From NCBI GenBank assembly GCA_022453515.1, contig JAJNNY010000047.1, positions 186,001 to 250,000 on the forward strand: a DNA stretch of 64,000 nt, written 5' to 3'. Source of the DNA: Astrocystis sublimbata. Lineage: Eukaryota; Ascomycota; Sordariomycetes; Xylariales; Xylariaceae. Shown here piece after piece: positions 57,648 through 64,000 of the stretch; within the stretch, counting starts at the first letter, position 1; each line of letters begins with the position of its first letter. The notes beneath the pieces were generated by a model. It made no database searches, was not told the origin of the DNA, and saw only the letters and a list, made by a program, of their open reading frames with translations. Position numbers and translations under genes: made by a program.

Positions 57648-58505
57648 TGTCGGTTGGATATTGATGAGAGTAGGTTTTCTTCAAAAGTATGATTGGATAA
57701 GGGTAGATTATCCTGTTTTAGATGATGTGATTGTTTCCTGTAGGGAAATTGAACATACAGCTTGAATTGGGCAAGGAATTATAAATAGATAAATCAACAC
57801 TGCGATCTTTTACACATTTGAACCAGATTGTGGCAACTGGTACCCATTATTCCAAAGCATTAATGCTTCCGCCCAACTTGCATTGACCTTTCCACGAGAT
57901 CAATTCTTAGTGGATACATCCTTGCAAGATAACAACACTCTCGCCTAGAACAATGTAAGCGATATCGAAGCTTCAATGCACGTTGGGCGATAGAAATTTA
58001 AATGTGGCTGGCCAACGGACCGACACTCGTCTATCACGTCTTGTTTGGCAGCCTGCTCTATCACCTAAATGAAGTGCAAACCCTTCGATGGGGTCCCAGC
58101 GGCTAGCATAGTGCCACACATGAAGTCTTTTTGGTCGGGGTAACTAACACGCCAATCGTAATAAATCGTTCGTACCCGAGGCAATGGATCGTTTCTATAT
58201 GGTCCACCAGGAGTCATGGGGCTTGCATGGGTCTTAAGCACTGTGCTGGGGCTTAAAGATCTACCCGCAGCTAACGATCCTATGAAATTTGTCATGTAGT
58301 GACTTGCAAATTGGCACGGCTGATTAGAATGAGAGAGCGAGTGGGAGCTCTAGCTTCAGCTCAAGTTGCTATCTCTTCCGCCCGTTTTTACATCACCTTC
58401 GTTATACTCGGCGATTATCCTGCTTGCATCGCATATGCCCAACGGTTACAGATGCTTGGAATCTACTAATTACTGTTGTTGTGTTTGCATTTCCAAGAAT
58501 CAACG
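57648..58505. promoter_or_regulatory. Divergent promoter of precursor and first UstYa gene
   Basis: 858 bp shared by two divergent cluster genes; a natural place for pathway control. A 76-codon minus ORF (58065-58295) inside it shows no recognisable feature, and I do not call it. No clear inverted repeat or known binding site was recognised. Confidence 0.5.
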
Positions 58506-59485
58506 ATGTCAAAAATGAACAGACAGCCGTTGCTGGATGAAGAAACTGACAACGTCAACCTTTGTGAATCTGACCCGGCTCATCCAACCCGCCCTGACCG
58601 ATTTTGCAACGCCGCACTGATCACGAATGCTATATTGCTGACAATTTGCCTTCTTTTGGGGTTCACTGTACTGTTGCTTCCGAGCTCGAGTAAGAAGCAG
58701 CAGGAGGGCTTGAGGGGCAGTATCAGCGACCCTTACTGTATGTACAAACTTGACCCGTTACACCCGATACTAATCCCTCCATAGCCCCAGAAAACACCAT
58801 CGTTGAGTATGAGTACCGCCAAATGATAGGGAACGATACTCGTTTCACAGGCCATCCTGGACCAGAATGGGAGAAGTCTATGCACGATGTGATGACAGGT
58901 AAGTATTTGACAAAGTGGATTGCTATCTCTAATCAGAATGGCAGGCACCCTTATACGAATATCCGATGATGAACGGAAACTGCTCAACTCAAACTCCATT
59001 CCCTTGAAAGATGGCGGATACGCTGCAGGGCTAGGGGTAGCGCATAACCTTCATTGTATTGTAAGCAGCCTATCTCAATGACCTAACATCGATGCAGTGA
59101 TGTTGGTAACCTGGGATGGTGACTAATGAATCGAGAACAGAAGCAGATCAAGAAGTTTCTATATCGCGACCAATTCTATGCCGAGATAGATCCGAATGGA
59201 GCGGACTTCGCGTATCTTCTTTCTCACGCTGGTAAGTTTTTTGTCCTTTCGTCACGTCAAACTTTCCATAATTAACGTCTTCTGGTATTAGATCACTGCC
59301 TGGATTTCCTACGCCAGAGTATCATGTGTCATCTAGATTTCACGGTTTACACGCTATATTGGGGCGAGAACACGGAAAAGCCAACACATCGTGCACCAGG
59401 TCTACAGAAGTGTGTCAAATGGGAAACGTTACATGGCTGGATGTCAGGTAGGCAAGCCCGAACAGATATGCTAGTAGGGCCGTGA
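58506..59485 (+). CDS. UstYa-family (DUF3328) oxidase 1, 5 exons
   Basis: Exons 58506-58737, 58785-58898, 58945-59060, 59141-59231 and 59292-59485 give 248 residues. A short cytosolic N terminus precedes one membrane helix (~34-58, NAILLTICLLLGFTVLLL), so the enzyme domain faces the secretory lumen. Family landmarks follow: YSPENTIVEYEYR, the first HXXHC (HNLHC, 149-153), the second HXXHC (HADHC, 183-187) split by intron 4 and running into LDFLRQSIMC, then APGLQKCVKW. UstYa proteins are copper-type oxidases that form cyclic cross-links, or hydroxylate or chlorinate peptides, in fungal RiPP and related pathways. Intron phases are 1, 1, 0, 1. The C terminus is short, ending at a TGA 14 codons after HGWM. 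An in-frame upstream extension starts with TTG and is not used. Confidence 0.92.
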
Positions 59486-60077
59486 AGAGTTTGCAAGCAT
59501 ATGACACACCCAGTTGCTGTGTCTAAATTGAATAGCCTCACAGTCTGGAATGAGTTCTAAGTAAAACAAAAAGACACAGAGCGTCTCGATAAGCTTAAAA
59601 TATGTGCTCATCGCAATGATACAATACGCCGTAGTGTAAGAAAACGTATTGTTTGTACTTTAATACAATCTTGTTGTCGCGCTAAATCGACGCACGATTC
59701 ACAGAGAACCCAGTCTCCATGGTAATAGACTTTAGGGACGTGTAAGCATCCTTACCCGCCCGGGTATAATTGGAGCACCTGCACAGTACTTATGCATTAA
59801 CCAACATTATGTTTGTGACAAGGGTGACTACGTTGCAGGAAAGTTTCGGTTGATCAGTGACTCGCACTGTTTTTTTGGCTATGGCTGTTTGAAGCGTTTA
59901 AGATGTGACCAACTGCAGTTGGAAATGCAGGCTTATCTTAACAACCAACAGAGGGTACGGCCGCCGACGAACCCCATGCAGACGTTTTCAGATAATATAT
60001 GATGTGTGTATGGGACTTTGATCTGAGTAACACTACGGTAGGCGCAGCTCTACTACATTGATTGTCCGACATACAAG
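59486..60077. other. Intergenic between the two UstYa genes
   Basis: Non-coding; promoter of the second UstYa gene. Nothing distinctive. Confidence 0.5.
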
Positions 60078-61125
60078 ATGGCTTCAGATATGCTAGCAGA
60101 AAATGCCCCCTTCCTGTGGAATGGGTGTTCCTCAAACTCTGAAGAGAAGGCTAAGAAAAGGCAAGGAGGCCTCTTAGAACGTGGCAATTACAGGGCTGTT
60201 TGGATTTTCCTCGCTTTTCAATTGATATTCCTTGCATTCAACTTGGGTTTCCTCATCTTCAATACTATACCTATACCGGTCAAGTATCAAGCACAGCACA
60301 CGTCTGCCCTTGAAAGAGCATATTGTGAGTGTACCCGAGGCTCTGAGCTAACTTGCATTACCCATATTGATGAAAACCCTTGCAGCGCCGGCAGACCTAG
60401 CTCTCGAGTATGTTGTTCTCGAAGACTCAGATCACAAGCACGGTGCATCTCCATATACCGGAGAACCTCGTGCTGAGCTTGACGAAGCCTGGTCTAAGCT
60501 ACTACGGTGTAAGACTTGCGTCATTACCCATCTGAAATTTCAATGTCGAACTGAACGATACAGCTACTCTTTTGAGAATGACCAAGGAAGAAATGGTGAA
60601 AATGAACAAGACTTCTCTCAGCCTTCTAGACGGAAGTGGTTATGTTGGCTACCTTGAAACCTTTCACATGCTACACTGCGTGGTAAGTGTATTGTCTGCA
60701 TTGATCAAGCACATATTAGTTACCTGCTAAAGACATTTAGAAACGTATATATCAATCCCATCATCAGGAATACTATCCTGAGCAGCAACGTGACGGCGCC
60801 TTCACTGATGCCCACTTGTGTAAGCAGTTCATCTTGAGAGAGGCCCTGAATGCCGTACTAAGTGGTTATAGACCATTGCCTAGATGTACTCCGCGAAGGT
60901 ATCATGTGTAATGCTGATTTGTCAATCAACACATTGTTCTGGGAGACCCCGACCAAAGTGCAAGGTGCAAGGCCAGGATTGCGAAAATGTGTCAATTGGG
61001 ATCTACTTCAGTCATGGGCCGAGGACAGAACACTTACGGCGAAAGATAGAGAATCTTTCTTGGCTACCTTGGTTGTTCCATTTGAGAAGCCTGGGAGCAT
61101 TGGTCCTATTGATTTACTCTTATGA
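60078..61125 (+). CDS. UstYa-family (DUF3328) oxidase 2, 5 exons
   Basis: Exons 60078-60324, 60386-60508, 60564-60682, 60741-60819 and 60872-61125 give 273 residues. One membrane helix (~41-62, IFLAFQLIFLAFNLGFLIF) follows a basic cytosolic stretch. Then come YSPADLALEYVVL, the substrate-side LLRMTKEEMVKMN region, DGSGYVGYLETFHMLHC (first HXXHC, 158-162), and HLYHC (second HXXHC, 188-192) running into LDVLREGIMC and LRKCVNWDLL. The second motif has Tyr where oxidase 1 has Asp. Intron phases 1, 1, 0, 1 and positions match oxidase 1, showing common descent. Two UstYa genes beside a precursor mirror ustYa/ustYb in ustiloxin clusters, where both are needed for cyclisation. Lumenal, probably Golgi/ER. 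Confidence 0.92.
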
Positions 61126-61557
61126 AATGTTGAAGGGTTAGTACTCACGAGCACAACCTTCCGCAACCGCCCAACTTGGGTACGGCCAATGGCCCTAGTG
61201 ATCAAGTACCTAGGTACACTTTCCCAACTCCTGTATTCTTGTCTACAAACCTCTCTATTTTGAATGAAAATATAAAAAAGACCTTCAATACTGTCCGACA
61301 ATGCTACCGTCCGTGAAGAAAACTAGGAGAGCAATCTGGTATGAAATTATAGCAAACTTCAAGTGGGATGCGCCGATGCGGGCGCAAACTCAAGAGCATG
61401 CTGTGCCAGGCTCAATCGCGCCATTGCCAATTACCTAGGTAGGTTAGGTCATCTCCCATTGATGTCAATGCGTAATGCGCGGGGGGTAGCAGTACTATAG
61501 CACATGGGTAATGGCGTCGGCAGCGGCTCGAGGTGCACGCTTGAAAGTTAGCCCTCG
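61126..61557. other. Convergent intergenic region
   Basis: 3' ends of UstYa 2 and the MFS gene. An A-rich stretch (~61260-61280) may carry polyadenylation signals. Confidence 0.5.
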
Positions 61558-63352
61558 TCAACCGCCCATCTCCAATTGCATCTGTATTCTCTCACGCTTC
61601 ATTAGTAATGCGCAAAGGATCAAAATCGCCCCAGAAACGATGATGAGTATGTAGGTATCATTGATGGCGGTGACAAGTATTTCGAGCGCAGGACGCTTGA
61701 CTTCAGGCGGCGCCGTCTGCAGCACTACACTTCTGGCTCCAGCAATAGCCGCTGTGACATCCTCCTCTGAGAAGCCAGCTGGAACTAGGATAGCGAGCAG
61801 CCTCTGACGTGCGACGGTCTGGAAGATGGTGTTGCAGATGGCAAGGGCCACAAGTATACTACCTTGCTGTCCGATGTTGATGAATTGAATAGCCTCAGGT
61901 ATCTCGTCAGGCAGGACCTTGCTGGGCACGATCGAGTAGGCGGCTTGGAACGCCGTCTGACCAACACCGACAAGGATCGAGTAGCCATATATCTTGGCGT
62001 TGGCAATATCAATCGATGAAGTATAGAGCAGTGCGCCGCCGATAGTGGTCAACACACCGCTGAACAGAAACCAGGGCATGTAATAGCCCCAGCGTACCAT
62101 CAAGATCCCGTTGAACAGAACGCCAACAACATAGAAGACGACGAAGGGGAGCAGCCGCACAGCGGTCTGCTTGCCATCTTCATTGCGGACCAGGGAGTAA
62201 AAGAGCGAGAGGTAGTATATGATGACATAGAGTGCGCCGACTAGCGCAGTGCAGGAGAGTAACAACAGCACCATCGTCCGGTCGCGGAGAAACTGCACAG
62301 GAAAGAGCCTGTCTCTCGAGCTTGTAAATACTGCAAAATGTTGCGTTATCGAGAATGCGACCGCAACAACGCCGAAAACAACGTAAAGCGTGATCATGCG
62401 GCCGTCAGTCCAACTCCAAGTTGAGCCACCGAACGTGAAGATCAATGCGAATGTTGTGTATATGCCGAAACTCAAGATAGTTCCTAACCAGTCAAGCGAT
62501 TGGAGCCTTTTAGCTAGGGGGACGCCCGGTCGAGGGTGCATGGACGGAAGTAGGAAGAGGTATATCGGGGATATCACGGCAAAGATGAACAGGTTGAGGT
62601 AAAAGGCCTGTTTTCATGTCGCGTCAGTAAACGATGATCTTGAACTGATAGGCTGCTCGCAACATACCCATCGCCAGCCTGAAGATGAAGTGTCGGCCAA
62701 CGCGCCCCCTATCACCGGACCAAGGATGACTCCGACGCCGTAGACTAGAATCGCTGCTGCCATGTAGATGCTTCGTTCCTTCGGTGTCGTCAAACGCTGA
62801 AGCATGTTGATATTCCTGGAAATCTATTAGACCAGTTCACATGATCAGTACGGGCAAAAGCAAACTCACCCTAGATACATGCCCGCTCCGCCAGCACCCG
62901 CCCATACACGCCCAACAATCAAGGCGTCCATCACAGGCGCGGCACCACAGAGCGCGCTGCCAGCCGCGAACATTGTCAATGACCCGAAGTAGAGCCATTT
63001 GTTGTCGAAGATGGCGTACGCCTTGCCCCTGTATTTGCGTTCAAATTAGATCGTATGCTTCACCTTCGGCTTAGGGAGCGTCGTCTTACAGCGGCAGGAT
63101 CACAGCAAATGCACCTAGGGGGAACCCTATGCCCAACCAGCCGAGCTTGTTGACATTGCCGAGATCGCTGATTATTGGGGCTTGGATGTCGGCGACGATG
63201 GTGTTGTCGAGTCCGTACAGGAGGTTGCATGAGAACACGGCGATGCACACTAGAAGCCAACGCAGGCCGGTGACCGATCTTTGGACCGCGTCACTTGAGG
63301 CTGGAGACAGTTGCTGGGGCGTTGATACCGAATCCTTGACAGATGGCGACAT
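61558..63352 (-). CDS. MFS multidrug-type exporter (14-helix DHA2/TRI12-like), 4 exons
   Basis: Exons (minus) 63352-63090, 63028-62870, 62815-62668 and 62607-61558 give 539 residues. About 14 hydrophobic helices are seen, starting with RWLLVCIAVFSCNLLYGLDNTIVA; the LDxTIV motif (motif D1) is typical of drug:H+ antiporters. GKAYAIFDNKW (motif A-like), AGAGGAGMYLGN and YGVGVILGPVIGGALAD (motif C, antiporter) follow. The three introns are short, with exon joins restoring ILPLGKAYAIF, YLGNINMLQ and GWRWAFYLNLF. In this position it is the natural exporter or self-protection pump for the cluster product, equivalent to the MFS pumps in other fungal toxin or peptide clusters. It is a plasma-membrane or vesicle protein. 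Confidence 0.94.
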
Positions 63353-64000
63353 TATGGATCTTGGTCTTAAGATACACGAGCCTGGCGGTTGCTGAGCATG
63401 TAACTGATGAGAATCATACAAGTAATGCAAGCCAAGCTGAACTTTAACTAGGAATCTAGGATCAACTCGACTTCACACCGTCGTGCTAATTACGTATTTA
63501 TTCAATGCTTTACGAGACCTGCTGTAATACTATTCGCAACTGAATGCGGAGAGATTTCATATCATGCTACATATCATTTCACAATGTCCACAGTGTAGTC
63601 GATTTCAAAAGGGCCATGTGTTAAGTCCGATACCATCTGTGGGGACACTCTGAATGCCCCTTATGATCATGGCGGCAAAGCCTCATGTCAGAACTCCATC
63701 GCTGATATATGGAGCACCGCCTATCTACGGATCCATTAATGGCCTTGCATTACTGCTGAGACCAACTATAGGTTGTCTTGTTTGGCCTGAGAATATGTTT
63801 GTTCTGGATATCTTGTGCCATTCGTTTCGGCGTTAACACAACTTCATTCGATGCTGACATATGTCGAGGGCTTGCTCGCTAGCATCACATTCCACCGTGA
63901 TTCTGTCTGGTGGAGCTTTGCGATACTACTTAATTTTATTTCCCAAATGTCCGAGAATTAAGAGTACAGAAATGATAAGGACTGATAAGAAATACAAAGC
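63353..64000. other. Right-edge flank, no gene seen
   Basis: MFS promoter and 0.5 kb of further DNA with no supportable gene. The window ends here, so the cluster edge is not defined. Confidence 0.5.

Noticed and set aside
58065..58295. Minus-strand ORF in the divergent promoter as a second precursor
   Set aside because: No signal peptide, repeats or dibasic sites.
1..64000. CRISPR arrays, rRNA and intact tRNA genes
   Set aside because: No regularly spaced direct repeats of the right type, no rRNA-like sequence, and no full tRNA cloverleaf found by eye.

Overview
This window is nuclear DNA of a filamentous ascomycete (Pezizomycotina; a Sordariomycete-like lineage is my guess, not shown). 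The evidence is short introns of about 40-130 nt with GTRAGT-type donors and RCTRAC branch points, spliced genes on both strands, long AT-rich intergenic stretches, and fungus-restricted families (UstYa/DUF3328, fungal rhodopsin-like, DUF2985, PDR-type ABC transporter, secreted LPMO-like enzyme). I assembled exon structures by hand from splice sites and reading-frame continuity. Every multi-exon model below closes in frame.

Left part (1-24 kb): an atypical protein kinase, a SCY1-family pseudokinase with a polyglutamine tail, an SMP-30-like beta-propeller protein, a secreted LPMO-like enzyme with a C-terminal chitin-binding-type module, a GNA-like mannose-binding lectin and a full-length PDR multidrug ABC transporter. 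These are separated by 1-4 kb gene-poor stretches.

Middle part (27-48.6 kb): two paralogous small secreted proteins of unknown function, about 15 kb apart and on opposite strands, with identical intron phases. Between and beside them lie a DUF2985 membrane protein, a GTPase ending in a CaaX box, a decayed kinase-family pseudogene, a JmjC/cupin oxygenase, the CK2 regulatory subunit, an unknown basic protein, and a second kinase with a long N-terminal region.

Right part (49-63.4 kb): a candidate fungal RiPP (ribosomally made, modified peptide) cluster of the dikaritin type, and the main discovery of the window. Its heart is a small two-exon gene at 57335-57647 that is easy to miss. It encodes a signal peptide followed by three near-identical 16-residue repeats, joined by Lys-Arg (Kex2-type) sites. 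It is transcribed divergently from two UstYa-family oxidase genes, each with two HXXHC motifs. Around them are an FAD-dependent monooxygenase, an MFS exporter, a seven-helix rhodopsin-like protein and a cytochrome P450. The likely flow is: secretory-pathway precursor, Kex2 cleavage into three copies of one peptide, oxidation by the UstYa pair (with FMO and possibly P450), and export. The predicted core contains no Tyr, Trp or Cys, so the usual Tyr-based cross-link cannot form and the product is probably new. No pathway regulator is visible, and the cluster could continue past the right edge.
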